The notes below the pieces were generated by a model. The model was not told where the DNA came from, did no database searches, and saw only the letters and a list, made by a program, of their open reading frames with translations. Shown piece by piece: positions 5,720 through 14,030 of a stretch of DNA of 21,238 nucleotides; position 1 is the stretch's first letter; each line of letters begins with the position of its first letter. Origin of the DNA: CAZVAO01 sp964625175 (GTDB lineage Bacteria; Bacillota; UBA994; PWPR01). The translations under genes and the position numbers were made by a program. Where the stretch lies: NCBI GenBank assembly GCA_964625175.1, contig CAZVAO010000028.1:1-21238 (forward strand), given 5' to 3'.

Positions 5720-7501
5720 CTAATTTGTGAGTTTGAGGAACTCAGGAAGTCCGCTGAGCACATTATCGATGGCATCCTGCCAAAATTCAGCAGATTCAAT
5801 ATCCACGCCTAGATGTTTACGCGCTAAATCTTCTACCCTCATGCGTCCCGTGTCACGTAGAAGGCTTTGATATTTAGCCTCAAAGGCCGTTCCTTCGGCT
5901 AAAGCGCGGGCATAGACCCCTGCGCTAAATAAATAGCCAAATGTATAAGGGAAGTTGTAGAAGGGAGTGCGGGTGCTATAGAAATGGAGTTTCGAAGCCC
6001 AGAAATGGGGATGATACTCATCTAAGGAATCACAGAACGCTTCTTTTTGGGCGTCAACCATTAACTGATTCAGCTCCGGCACACTGACATAACCTTCGCG
6101 GCGACGCTCGTAGAATCGCGTCTCAAAAAGAAAGCGAGACTGTATATTCATCAGCAAGCTAACCGCACGCTGGAGATTTGCACTTAATAAGGCAATGCGC
6201 TCTTCTTCACTTTCAGCGGCTGCTAACGTTGCCGCTGAGACCACTAATTCAGAAAAAGTCGAAGCTGTTTCGGCGACATTCATGGCATAGCGCTGTGAAA
6301 TGGGAGCGAGCTCATTCATGACGGATTGATGGTAGGCGTGACCGAGTTCATGAGCCATCGTTGAGATATTGCGTGTCGATCCTGAAAAAGTCATGAAGAC
6401 GCGCGACTGCTTCTCAACTGGCGAGCTGGAGCAAAAGGCACCTGCCCGTTTATTATCACGATTCTCGGTTTCGACCCAGTTATTGGTAAACGCTTTAGTC
6501 ACTAAATCACCCATGCTTTGGCCAAAAGAGGAAACATGTTTGACAACAAAGTTGGCGGCCTCATCAAGGGTATACGTTTTATTAGACTGGCCCATTGGAG
6601 CGGTATAGTCGTGCCAGCTAAGCTGATCGGTGCCTAGTAACTGCTTTTGGCGTTCAAGAAACTGAACTAAAGCAGGTTTATTGCGATTAATCGTTTCCCA
6701 CATGATGTCGAGCGTCTTACGTGTCATCCGATTATTTTCGAGAGGTTCCTGGAGCACATCTGCCCATTGGCGATGATTGTAGACTTGCAAGCGGAATCCG
6801 GCGATTTCATTGATTGCCAAAGCACAGGTCTCTGCAACCGAAGACCACGCATCCTCCCAAGCTTTAAAAACAATGCAGCGAGTCGTGCGATTCGGACTCG
6901 ACATCATATTTGCAGCTTGCCCAGGGGACAAAATTAAGGACTGACCATCAATTTCTACTGGAATTTTTAGGGCACCTGAGACCGTATTGTAAAGGGTGTT
7001 CCATGCGTGATAACCGTCCGTTGATAGATCATTGATAAGCGTTTCTTCAGTTTTCGAGAGCTTATCCAGTGCGCGATGGCGGATTTCTTTCAAGTTGAAG
7101 GAGAGGGGTTGAAAATAATCGGTGGCTAACAGTGCGTCGAACTGATCTGTGGTAAGCTGTAAGAGGCGCTCTTCAATGGCGGACATCATCGAATCATTCA
7201 AAGCACTTAGCGTGTTAATTTCGCCACTGAGTTGGCGTGCCTTATGATCCTGGGTGTTCTGAGCGGATAAGCAACTCACAAAGGATTGGGCGTGGCGCAG
7301 CCGTTTGGCTAAATCCTGAACCGTCTCAAATTGCGTCTGCCAGATGAGGGGGTCATCTGAATGGGGTGTTTGAGCAAGTATTAAACGAAAATCCTGAAGA
7401 TCCTTTTTCAGTTTTGCTAAATAAGCATGGAAAGCCTCTGATTCGCTACCACCAGGAAAATAAGCATCAAGGTCCCAGCGAGAATTTAAGTTTTTTAACA
7501 T
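5720..7501 (-). CDS. pepF: Oligoendopeptidase F (M3B metallopeptidase)
   Basis: PepF is a cytoplasmic zinc peptidase that trims oligopeptides. At 593 residues it matches the ~600-residue family norm. The active site is HELGH (384-388) with the third zinc ligand likely Glu411 in NVAETASTFSE. The C-terminal part has the M3-typical FASKLHFYSTRTPFYN-like region (here FWASKLHFYSTRTPFYNFPY) and the YLFSAGVYARA segment. The ATG at 7501 follows a perfect AAAGGAG binding site. The gene lies downstream of the QueG-like and RidA-like genes on the same strand with a 69-nt gap, and upstream of lgt. It fits an organism that degrades peptides. No frameshift or truncation is seen. Confidence 0.93.
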   Translation of the reverse strand: MLKNLNSRWDLDAYFPGGSESEAFHAYLAKLKKDLQDFRLILAQTPHSDDPLIWQTQFETVQDLAKRLRHAQSFVSCLSAQNTQDHKARQLSGEINTLSALNDSMMSAIEERLLQLTTDQFDALLATDYFQPLSFNLKEIRHRALDKLSKTEETLINDLSTDGYHAWNTLYNTVSGALKIPVEIDGQSLILSPGQAANMMSSPNRTTRCIVFKAWEDAWSSVAETCALAINEIAGFRLQVYNHRQWADVLQEPLENNRMTRKTLDIMWETINRNKPALVQFLERQKQLLGTDQLSWHDYTAPMGQSNKTYTLDEAANFVVKHVSSFGQSMGDLVTKAFTNNWVETENRDNKRAGAFCSSSPVEKQSRVFMTFSGSTRNISTMAHELGHAYHQSVMNELAPISQRYAMNVAETASTFSELVVSAATLAAAESEEERIALLSANLQRAVSLLMNIQSRFLFETRFYERRREGYVSVPELNQLMVDAQKEAFCDSLDEYHPHFWASKLHFYSTRTPFYNFPYTFGYLFSAGVYARALAEGTAFEAKYQSLLRDTGRMRVEDLARKHLGVDIESAEFWQDAIDNVLSGLPEFLKLTN

Positions 7502-7570
7502 GATAGACTCCTTTCATGAGTTTGATCTCTTGAGAGTCACGCTACACCCTTCCTTTTAAGGATGAGCGTG

Positions 7571-8230
7571 CTATTGATTATACGGGCAGAGTGCTAAGCA
7601 GATTTGGCAAGTGGTTCCACGGCAAAGTTTGCTGTCATGACGATCATCAGGATCATGAAGCGGATGAAAAGGTAAGCCGCTTAACGCTTTTTCAGGGCAA
7701 TTATCGGTACAGATTGTACACTGGCCACAGGCATTAGCAACTGGTTCAGTTTCTTCCAGCTCTGCATTGGTTAAAATGGTCGTCACCATCACTCGAGAAC
7801 CGAACTTAGGATTGACTAAGCGATTGTGTTTGCCTAACCAACCTAGACCCGCATAAGACCCTATTAGGTTATGTAGATAGTAAGGATGAGCACCATCTAA
7901 AGCAGATAAATCTGTGGGAAGTGCCAGCCCCATATAGTCGGCTTTCTCCAGCATGTTAGCAATCAATAATGCGACGCGATCAAGGGTCGGTATCACCACG
8001 GTAGCTAGGTAGTGGGGGTAGAGATTGGGCAGTTCACTATGGCTTACGATCGTTTGCATGAGCGACTTAGGCAAAACAAAACCAATGCTGATGGCTTTCT
8101 CATACTGCTCGATTAGTTCGCTAGACAGGCCATTTTGATGGTCCAGTATAGAGCTTGTGGCAGTTACGCCAATGAGATCTGCGCCAAGTAGGCGGGCTTG
8201 AGTAGAGAGAGCAGTAATCAATTGTTTCAT
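7571..8230 (-). CDS. QueG-like protein with two [4Fe-4S] clusters
   Basis: This 219-residue protein resembles the core of epoxyqueuosine reductase. It has the signature GSYAGLGWLGKHNRLVNP (124-141), then CGQCTICTDNCP (Cys168, 171, 174, 178) and a second cluster CxxxxCQICLALCP (Cys203, 208, 211, 215). It is much shorter than true QueG (about 310-380 residues) and stops four residues after the last cysteine. The C-terminal HEAT-type tRNA-binding part is therefore missing, as is part of the N-terminal cobalamin-binding region. A role in queuosine synthesis is doubtful. It more likely belongs to the short QueG-like 4Fe-4S proteins of anaerobes, whose function is unknown to me. It starts 8 nt after the RidA-like gene ends, so the two are probably co-transcribed. 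Confidence 0.75.
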   Translation of the reverse strand: MKQLITALSTQARLLGADLIGVTATSSILDHQNGLSSELIEQYEKAISIGFVLPKSLMQTIVSHSELPNLYPHYLATVVIPTLDRVALLIANMLEKADYMGLALPTDLSALDGAHPYYLHNLIGSYAGLGWLGKHNRLVNPKFGSRVMVTTILTNAELEETEPVANACGQCTICTDNCPEKALSGLPFHPLHDPDDRHDSKLCRGTTCQICLALCPYNQ

Positions 8231-8238
8231 ACTATTTG

Positions 8239-8691
8239 CTACTCTTTCTTTAGCGCTACGATCATTTCAATTTCTACGGCTACATCACCAGGGAGTTCGT
8301 TTGACCCAATTGCGGAACGGGCATGTCTACCGCGTTCACCTAAGACGTCAAGAAGCAGTTGGCTGGCTCCATTGATGATTTGCGGCTGCTGATTAAAACC
8401 AGGAGCACTATTAACAAAGCCTAAGACTTTGAACACTTTATCGATTTTATCTAAGTCGCCAATCTCCTTCTTGATACAGGCTAAGCATTGCAACATGCAA
8501 TAACGTGCCGCTTCCTGTCCTTGCTCAATAGTGAAGTCTTTCCCAATTTTCCCGCGATGTTGGAGAGAACCCTGTCCTGACGTGTAAACCAAGTGATCCA
8601 CACGATTAACTGGTATATATAATCCCATTGGCGTATGCACTTCAGGTAATTCGTAACCTAACTCTTGTAAACGTTTTTCAATCATACTCAT
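8239..8691 (-). CDS. RidA/YjgF-family protein
   Basis: RidA-type enzymes hydrolyse reactive enamine/imine intermediates made by PLP enzymes. This 150-residue member is of the slightly longer type. It has LVYTSGQGSL near the N-terminus, FNQQPQIINGASQLLLDVLGE in the middle, and the C-terminal RSAIGSNELPGDVAVEIEMI motif. The last carries the arginine that holds the substrate carboxylate. I chose the ATG at 8691 (MSMIEKRL) because it follows an AGGAAGGTGA binding site at good spacing. An ATG at 8715 is also in frame but lies before that binding site. It is the first gene of a probable two-gene unit with the QueG-like protein and is divergent from aroC. The aminotransferase encoded at 3326-4510 is the kind of enzyme whose by-products RidA removes (inference). 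Confidence 0.88.
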   Translation of the reverse strand: MSMIEKRLQELGYELPEVHTPMGLYIPVNRVDHLVYTSGQGSLQHRGKIGKDFTIEQGQEAARYCMLQCLACIKKEIGDLDKIDKVFKVLGFVNSAPGFNQQPQIINGASQLLLDVLGERGRHARSAIGSNELPGDVAVEIEMIVALKKE

Positions 8692-8758
8692 TTCTTTCAC
8701 CTTCCTAAATTTCATATTAACCTATTCGCTGTTAAACCATTAAACCCTGCTTTAGCAC

Positions 8759-8787
8759 TAGGCATGATGCTTAAATAAGGATACAAT
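8759..8787 (+). promoter_or_regulatory. Possible aroC promoter
   Basis: TAGGCA (8759-8764, four of six consensus bases) and TACAAT (8782-8787) are 17 nt apart, 27 nt before the GGAGG of aroC. The -10 is good and the -35 weak. Confidence 0.35.
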
Positions 8788-8820
8788 AAAATCAATAAAG
8801 AGAAAAGTGGAGGATTGCAA

Positions 8821-9906
8821 ATGGCAGCGAGTTGGGGGCAAAATTATCGCTTAACTTTATTTGGCGAGTCGCATGGGGCAGGTGTGGGAATTGTAATCGA
8901 TGGCTTACCAGCTGGTTTGACAATCGATGAAGATCAGATTGATCAACAGTTAGAGCGCCGCAGGCCCGGTCGTAGCGCGTTGACATCTTCCAGAGCAGAA
9001 TCAGATGCCTACCAAATTCTGAGTGGGCTGCTTAATGGGGTTACCACAGGTGCGCCATTAATGACCTGGATTCCCGCGCAAGATCAACGCTCTCGCGACT
9101 ATGAGGAATTAAGATATAAACCAAGGCCAGGACACGCAGACTACTCGGCCTATATTAAGTATCAGGGCTTCAACGATTATCGAGGGGGCGGGCTTTTCTC
9201 AGGCCGTCTTACGGCACCCTTGGTGTTTGCGGGTGCACTAGCAAGGCAGATTTTGGCCACAGAGGGAATCATCATCGGGGGGCATATCACGGAGGTTGGC
9301 GACTTAAAAAGCCAAAGATTTAATCCACTGGGCGAAAGCAGCACAGTGTTGACACGGTTAGCTCACAGTGATATTCCCGTTATTAATGACCAATTTGCCA
9401 CGGAAATCCGCCAGAAGATCCGCGATTTACGCGATGCTGGCGATTCCTGTGGAGGCCTAGTAGAAGCGATTGCGATCAACGTACCGGCTGGACTCGGTGA
9501 ACCGTTTTTCCGAGGGGTGGAATCAGTCGTTGCGGGGCTGATGTTTGCGATTCCAGCTGTCGTGAGTGTGGAGTTTGGCAGGGGCAAAGATTTAGCGCAG
9601 ATGCAAGGTAGTCAGGCGAATGATCCATGGGCCTATGCGGATGGCGCAGTGGTGACAACGACGAATCAGCATGGGGGATCACTGGGCGGGATTAGCACGG
9701 GCATGCCGATCATCGTTCAGGTCGCTTTTAAACCGACATCATCGATTGCCCTGAAACAAAAAACAATTGACTTGAGAAGTAAGCAAAACACAGACCTAGT
9801 GATTGAGGGAAGGCACGATCCGTGTATCGCTCTGAGAGCGGTCCCGGTGGTTGAAGCGGTGTTGGCCATTTCGCTCTTAGAATTTTTCTTAACTAGCAGG
9901 AATTAG
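8821..9906 (+). CDS. aroC: Chorismate synthase
   Basis: AroC catalyses the last step of the shikimate pathway: EPSP to chorismate with reduced FMN, the precursor of aromatic amino acids and folate. The 361-residue protein has the first signature GESHGAGVGIVIDG (15-28, catalytic His18), RRPGRSALTSSRAESD (47-62), the second catalytic His in RPGHADYSA (His105), and YRGGGLFSGRLTA. The last motif is the FSGRLTAP variant typical of clostridial-type enzymes. The ATG at 8821 follows GGAGG with 7-nt spacing; a TTG two codons earlier is too close to the binding site. No other shikimate gene lies next to it. The PPC protein follows after 49 nt on the same strand and may be co-transcribed. Confidence 0.96.
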   Translation: MAASWGQNYRLTLFGESHGAGVGIVIDGLPAGLTIDEDQIDQQLERRRPGRSALTSSRAESDAYQILSGLLNGVTTGAPLMTWIPAQDQRSRDYEELRYKPRPGHADYSAYIKYQGFNDYRGGGLFSGRLTAPLVFAGALARQILATEGIIIGGHITEVGDLKSQRFNPLGESSTVLTRLAHSDIPVINDQFATEIRQKIRDLRDAGDSCGGLVEAIAINVPAGLGEPFFRGVESVVAGLMFAIPAVVSVEFGRGKDLAQMQGSQANDPWAYADGAVVTTTNQHGGSLGGISTGMPIIVQVAFKPTSSIALKQKTIDLRSKQNTDLVIEGRHDPCIALRAVPVVEAVLAISLLEFFLTSRN

Positions 9907-9955
9907 CATTTTTGCAGAGAAGTTATGATGTGATAAACATCAAGGAGGGATTAGT

Positions 9956-10501
9956 GTGACAAAACCTAAACATGATTGGGAGAAGGATGCAAGCAACCCC
10001 AGCGAATACCATAGTTGTGAGGCTACTCGTGGCCGTGAGTTTATTATTCGTTTAACGACTGGTGCGGATCCATTGTTAGCAATTCGTCAATTTGCTATCG
10101 ATAAAGACATCAAGTTTGGCAAAATCCATGCGACTTTTATGGGGGCATTTCAGCCCACCAAATATGATAAATGGGTGCCTAATGTTCATGATCCAGAAGA
10201 TTGGCATCAAGAAATTGCAGCCACAAACCACAATCTTGCCATGCTCTGTGCCATTGGTGGGATGATTAGTCAGCGGCCCAAGAAGGATGGTACAGAAGAA
10301 ACCTTTGTCGCTATGCACTTTGCTGCAGGCGGAGCCTGGGATACGGCTATGTTTGGTGGTCATTTAGAAGAGGGTACACGGGTGAAGGGTGTCATGTGTG
10401 TATTTGTTACTGAAATGCTCGATATTGAAGTGGAATATCAGGCTAATGTCAAACCAGGGGATCGGTTCCCTGAAAATTTCTACGTTAGTACACGTAAATA
10501 A
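9956..10501 (+). CDS. PPC/DUF296 domain protein
   Basis: This 181-residue protein has the plant-and-prokaryote-conserved (PPC, DUF296) fold. A GREFIIRLTTGADPLLAIRQF segment opens the domain (~25-45), a central beta-sheet follows, and GGHLEEGTRVKGVMCVFVTE closes it, as in the family. PPC proteins usually form trimers and may bind ligands or metal in the central cleft. In bacteria their role is largely unknown, and many are called DNA-binding only by similarity to plant AHL proteins. Here an insert of about 20 residues (PTKYDKWVPNVHDPEDWHQE) enlarges the middle. It starts with GTG after AAGGAGGG at good spacing. The flavoprotein gene follows only 2 nt after its stop, so the two are almost certainly translated together and probably work together. 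Confidence 0.82.
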   Translation: MTKPKHDWEKDASNPSEYHSCEATRGREFIIRLTTGADPLLAIRQFAIDKDIKFGKIHATFMGAFQPTKYDKWVPNVHDPEDWHQEIAATNHNLAMLCAIGGMISQRPKKDGTEETFVAMHFAAGGAWDTAMFGGHLEEGTRVKGVMCVFVTEMLDIEVEYQANVKPGDRFPENFYVSTRK

Positions 10502-10503
10502 AT

Positions 10504-11070
10504 ATGAGAGTACTAGCGATTCAATCCAGCCCTAATCGCACTGGGTTGTCTGCGCAACTTTGTCAGCAGGTACTAATAGGTGCCAAGGGGCAAGGCGCAA
10601 CGATAGAACTCGTTCATCTAAATTATCGCAATGTTGATCCTTGCCTAGCCTGTCGTGGCGGGTGGGGGGTTTGCTGGGATGGACTACCCTGTGTGATCAA
10701 CGATGATGTGCCTATTTTGTATCAAAAAATGGCACAAGCCGATATCATCGTTTTGGCGACACCGGTCTATTTTCGTGATTTAAGTGAGTCAATGAAGCGG
10801 TTTCTAGATCGCATAAGACGCATGGAATGGCCGACGAGAGCAGATAAGCTGTTGATGAATAAAGTAGCCGCTTTCATCGTTGCAGCAGGGGGATCTGGAG
10901 CAGGAACTCCAGAGGCTTTGAGCCGATTTAGTGATTACAATCGCTATTTGAGATTTGATGATCAATACCATTTAGCCGTTAAACGACAGAATAAGGAATT
11001 GCAGCTAAAAATGGCGTTGCAAGTCGGTAAAATGCTGGTTGAGTATAGTCAAACCAAGCAATTACAATAA
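10504..11070 (+). CDS. Flavodoxin-fold NAD(P)H-dependent flavoprotein with Cys cluster
   Basis: This 188-residue protein has the flavodoxin fold of the FMN reductase / iron-sulfur flavoprotein family. The FMN phosphate loop is IQSSPNRTGLSAQL (6-19), and ATPVYFRDLSESMKRFLDR in the second half contacts the flavin. Between them lie four cysteines, C47-x2-C50-x6-C57-x5-C63. These resemble the Isf iron-sulfur motif but do not match its usual C-x2-C-x2-C-x4-7-C spacing, so a cluster is possible but unproven. There is no ribosome binding site before the ATG; the gene begins 2 nt after the stop of the PPC gene, implying translational coupling. It ends at a terminator shared with the converging MFS gene. 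Confidence 0.8.
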   Translation: MRVLAIQSSPNRTGLSAQLCQQVLIGAKGQGATIELVHLNYRNVDPCLACRGGWGVCWDGLPCVINDDVPILYQKMAQADIIVLATPVYFRDLSESMKRFLDRIRRMEWPTRADKLLMNKVAAFIVAAGGSGAGTPEALSRFSDYNRYLRFDDQYHLAVKRQNKELQLKMALQVGKMLVEYSQTKQLQ

Positions 11071-11072
11071 AA

Positions 11073-11123
11073 AAAGGGACCATCGCGGTGAGGCATGGAT
11101 GCATGCACATACGATGGTCCTTT
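11073..11123. terminator. Terminator between flavoprotein and MFS genes
   Basis: Long arms 11073-11085 and 11112-11123 pair over 12 bp with one bulged G (AAAGGgACCATCG / CGATGGTCCTTT). The A-run at one side and the T-run at the other let it work in both directions. The 26-nt loop contains a further small palindrome (GCATG...CATGC). Confidence 0.75.
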
Positions 11124-11157
11124 CGTGTTTAAAATAGGGCAAAACCGCTTTAGCGCG

Positions 11158-12423
11158 CTAGACTTGTGCCCATATAGAATCATTACGGATGCTTGGGGGC
11201 TGGTTTTCCCTTAATTTACTTGCTGACTTAATGGAAAAAACGATTAGCATGAGAATGAGTACACTTGCGGCAACGCTCAAATATAGAATGCTGTTGTAGG
11301 AGCCAGTTCGATCGAAAAACCAACCGTATAATGGATTGCTGAGTGCATAGCCGATGCTTGAAGCGGCAACATACAACGGGCAAATCTTACCATAATCAAA
11401 TTCCCCGAATAATCTTGAAGCATAGAGGGATGGGAAGACGGTTCCTACCACCAGACTCACGCCTAATAAGGCAACTGGGAACACAAAATAGCTCGAATTG
11501 ATCGAACTGGGGATCCAGAGTCTTGTTATACAGGAAGCACCGACTACCAATAGGGTCATGGGGATCGGACCTAAATGATCATAGATAAAGCCAGAACTGA
11601 TTTTGGCAAAGACCAATACGATGGCCATGATGCTCATATAGGAGCCAATTTGTTGGGAACTGAGTCCGACACTGCCCATGTGTGCAGAAAAATGGCTGGA
11701 ATAACCGCCTGCAAAAAGATTCAAAGCAAAAATCGCGAAAAACATGGTGTAGAATGAAATCTGCTTTTTTGCTTTTTCATAAGAAACGCCCTGCCAGTTT
11801 TGATTCGTTTCTCCCTCAACTTCACCAAGACCATAGGCAACCCTATTTAAATCACTAGGATGCAGTCGAATGATGAAAACACCTACTGGAATGGTGAAAA
11901 CAAGGGCGAGTACACCTAAAAAGGTGAGGCCACCTCGCCAACTATTTTCGATCAGCCGAACAACAATTGGGCTGAAAATCGCTGAAGAAAGTCCAGAACA
12001 GGACATCGCTAACCCAATAGCGAAGCCTTTGCTCTTTACAAACCAATTATTCAAAACAATAGAGGTAACTAAGATCGAGAGGGTTGCCGCAAACATCCCT
12101 ATAAATATTGAGCAAACATAGAAATGCCATATTTCAGTCGCGCGGGACATCGCAAAAAAAGATAGACCAATGATCGTGCCGCCAATTACAATGAATTTCT
12201 TAATTCCGATGGCCTTGAGGTTGCGTCCCACGATTGTCATCGACACAACAGAGACCAAGCCCATAATGGTATAATTCATGGAAAAGGCCGTTCGCTCAAA
12301 ACCTAAATCATCGCAAATAGGTTTCAAAAAATTTGAGAACACAGTCGAAGAAAAGGCCGTTACAAACATCAAGGAACAGCAGGCTAGCAACATCAACCAA
12401 GCATAGTGAAATTTTCGTTTCAT
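11158..12423 (-). CDS. MFS transporter, monocarboxylate/oxalate-formate type
   Basis: This 421-residue membrane protein has 12 predicted transmembrane helices in two halves and a longer cytoplasmic loop at ~195-222. The motif NNWFVKSKGFAIGLAMSCSG after helix 4 and the overall layout are like those of the OFA / monocarboxylate-porter type of MFS. The second half includes SSGFIYDHLGPIP and FFDRTGSYN, the usual loop 8-9 and 12 motifs. The substrate is unknown; an organic anion is a guess. The ATG at 12423 follows AAGAGGGA. No regulator or metabolic partner is adjacent: tyrS lies upstream on the same strand but is separated by a terminator, so the gene is probably monocistronic. Confidence 0.85.
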   Translation of the reverse strand: MKRKFHYAWLMLLACCSLMFVTAFSSTVFSNFLKPICDDLGFERTAFSMNYTIMGLVSVVSMTIVGRNLKAIGIKKFIVIGGTIIGLSFFAMSRATEIWHFYVCSIFIGMFAATLSILVTSIVLNNWFVKSKGFAIGLAMSCSGLSSAIFSPIVVRLIENSWRGGLTFLGVLALVFTIPVGVFIIRLHPSDLNRVAYGLGEVEGETNQNWQGVSYEKAKKQISFYTMFFAIFALNLFAGGYSSHFSAHMGSVGLSSQQIGSYMSIMAIVLVFAKISSGFIYDHLGPIPMTLLVVGASCITRLWIPSSINSSYFVFPVALLGVSLVVGTVFPSLYASRLFGEFDYGKICPLYVAASSIGYALSNPLYGWFFDRTGSYNSILYLSVAASVLILMLIVFSIKSASKLRENQPPSIRNDSIWAQV

Positions 12424-12496
12424 AGAAATTCCCTCTTAAGTATTTTGAACAGCCGTTTTTCAGTATCAAGAAATAATCATCCAATCATAACAGAAG

Positions 12497-12540
12497 AAGA
12501 GCATTATGAATCCGACGAGGGATAAAATAATGCTCTTTTT
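12497..12540 (-). terminator. Hairpin after tyrS
   Basis: A perfect 11-bp stem (arms 12497-12507 and 12527-12537) lies just past the tyrS stop codon on the minus strand. The tail on that strand, CTTCTGTT, is only partly U-rich. On the plus strand it is followed by TTT. It is the most likely end of the tyrS transcript. Confidence 0.6.
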
Positions 12541-12549
12541 ATGCAATTA

Positions 12550-13776
12550 TTAAATTAAGCGGATTTGGTGATAGATTTTCTTACCTTTTCTGAGCATTAA
12601 TTGACCATCTGCAAAGTCGTTTAAAGTGAGAACTTGCGCGATATCTTGTACTTTTTCGTCATTAAGGCTAATGCCGTTTTGTTTGATTAGACGACGCGCT
12701 TCGCTCTTTGACTGAGCGAGGTTGGTTTGTAGCATCAGATCAACCAGCGCTATACCTTCTGTAAAAAGTGCTTTCTCCATCTCAGTGTGAGGAACGTCTT
12801 CCATCTTGTTGCCTTCTGCGAATAGTGCTCGAGACGCTTGTTGGGCTTTTTGAGCAGCTTCAGCTCCATGAACGATTTTAGTCACTTCAAAGGCAAGCCT
12901 TTCTTTGGCTTGGTTAATGGCGGAGCCTTCTAGACTAGCCAGCTGCTTAATTTCTTCCATCGGTAAGAAGGTCAATAAGGCCAGACATTCACCAACTTTG
13001 GCATCTTCCGTATTGCGCCAGTATTGGTAGAATTCATAAGGTGGCGTTAAATCGGCATCGAGCCATAAAGCACCTTTTTCAGTCTTACCCATTTTTTTAC
13101 CATCGCTATTCGTTAGCAGTGCGAAAGTCATAGCGAAGGCTTGACCACGCTCTTTGCGGCGAACAAGTTCCATTCCCCCAAGGATATTTGACCATTGGTC
13201 ATTGCCACCGAATTGCATGATGCAATTGTAATTCTTGTAGAGATACCAGAAATCATAGCCCTGCATCAGCATATAATTGAACTCCAAGAAAGAAAGACCT
13301 TTTTCGAGGCGCGCCTTATAACACTCTGCCGCTAGCATGCGATTAACTGAAAAATGCACACCGATTTCACGCAGAAAATCAACATAATTGAGATCGAGCA
13401 ACCAATCCGCATTGTTCAGCATCAAGGTTTTACCCTCGCTGAAGTCCAAGTACTTAGAAAAATACTTTTTGAACTTTTCGGCGTTCTCTGCGATGGATTC
13501 GCGCGTCAGCATCTGCCGCATATCGGTTTTACCCGTTGGATCGCCAACCATGGTGGTTCCGCCACCAAGCAGTGCTATGGGGCGATGTCCAGCAGCCTGC
13601 ATATGGCGCATGACCATGATCTGCAGAAAGTGCCCGATGTGGAGGCTTTCCGCTGTAGGATCAAAGCCAATATAAAACGTAATCTTCTCTTTCCCAAGAA
13701 TCTCTCGAATTTCTTCAGGATGACTGGCCTGTTCAATATAGCCACGTTCCATTAAAACATCATATACATTACTCAT
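12550..13776 (-). CDS. tyrS: Tyrosyl-tRNA synthetase
   Basis: TyrS charges tRNA-Tyr with tyrosine. The 408-residue class I enzyme has FDPTAESLHIGH (38-49, the HIGH box), the tyrosine-site segment FNYMLMQGYDF (166-176), GGNDQWSN (190-197), and KMGKT (228-232), the KMSKS-loop variant of this branch. An S4 RNA-binding domain follows at ~345-400 (SKSEARRLIKQNGISLND). The ATG at 13776 has a strong AAAAGGAGG binding site. Expression is controlled by a T-box leader whose specifier codon is UAC, matching tyrosine and confirming the assignment. The gene is complete. Confidence 0.97.
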   Translation of the reverse strand: MSNVYDVLMERGYIEQASHPEEIREILGKEKITFYIGFDPTAESLHIGHFLQIMVMRHMQAAGHRPIALLGGGTTMVGDPTGKTDMRQMLTRESIAENAEKFKKYFSKYLDFSEGKTLMLNNADWLLDLNYVDFLREIGVHFSVNRMLAAECYKARLEKGLSFLEFNYMLMQGYDFWYLYKNYNCIMQFGGNDQWSNILGGMELVRRKERGQAFAMTFALLTNSDGKKMGKTEKGALWLDADLTPPYEFYQYWRNTEDAKVGECLALLTFLPMEEIKQLASLEGSAINQAKERLAFEVTKIVHGAEAAQKAQQASRALFAEGNKMEDVPHTEMEKALFTEGIALVDLMLQTNLAQSKSEARRLIKQNGISLNDEKVQDIAQVLTLNDFADGQLMLRKGKKIYHQIRLI

Positions 13777-13797
13777 TTATTTACCTCCTTTTAAATA

Positions 13798-13832
13798 CAA
13801 AAAAGCCCAACTCAGCTAAGGACGAGTTGGAC
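13798..13832 (-). terminator. T-box-controlled terminator of tyrS leader
   Basis: On the minus strand, stem CCAACTC / GAGTTGG plus loop is followed by CTTTTTTG. It comes directly after the T-box sequence and before the tyrS ribosome binding site. When uncharged tRNA-Tyr pairs with the T-box, the competing antiterminator forms and this hairpin does not. Confidence 0.85.
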
Positions 13833-14024
13833 CCGTGGTACCACCTTAATTCACATTCTGTTTCAACACAGAATGCCTCAAACTGCGCTAACGGGCAGAC
13901 CCGTAACCTCTGCGGTTATCAGCTCACAAGGTGTAATTCATCGCTGTATAGTCATCAAACTTCCACCACATGTTTGATTCTCTGAAGTCATATATCAGCA
14001 ACTACTAATCTTGATCAACGCTAT
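13798..14024 (-). promoter_or_regulatory. Tyrosine T-box leader of tyrS
   Basis: The leader carries the T-box core AAGGTGGTACCACGGG (minus strand, 13847-13832), the antiterminator side, and a terminator. Upstream is a stem I region with an AGAGA-type motif (near 13981) and the distal loop TGTGGTGGAAG. The specifier loop reads GAAT-UAC-ACC, and the UAC tyrosine codon falls at 13935-13933. It senses the charging state of tRNA-Tyr and lets tyrS be transcribed when uncharged tRNA accumulates. This regulatory type is characteristic of Bacillota. Confidence 0.93.
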
Positions 14025-14030
14025 AGAAGG

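Noticed and set aside
7538..7570. CACGCT / AGCGTG inverted repeat after the QueG-like gene
   Set aside because: The stem is short, its interior pairs poorly and no T-run follows, so a terminator call is not justified.
13354..13755. Open frames on the plus strand inside tyrS
   Set aside because: They are antisense to a clearly conserved gene and show no recognisable protein or binding site.
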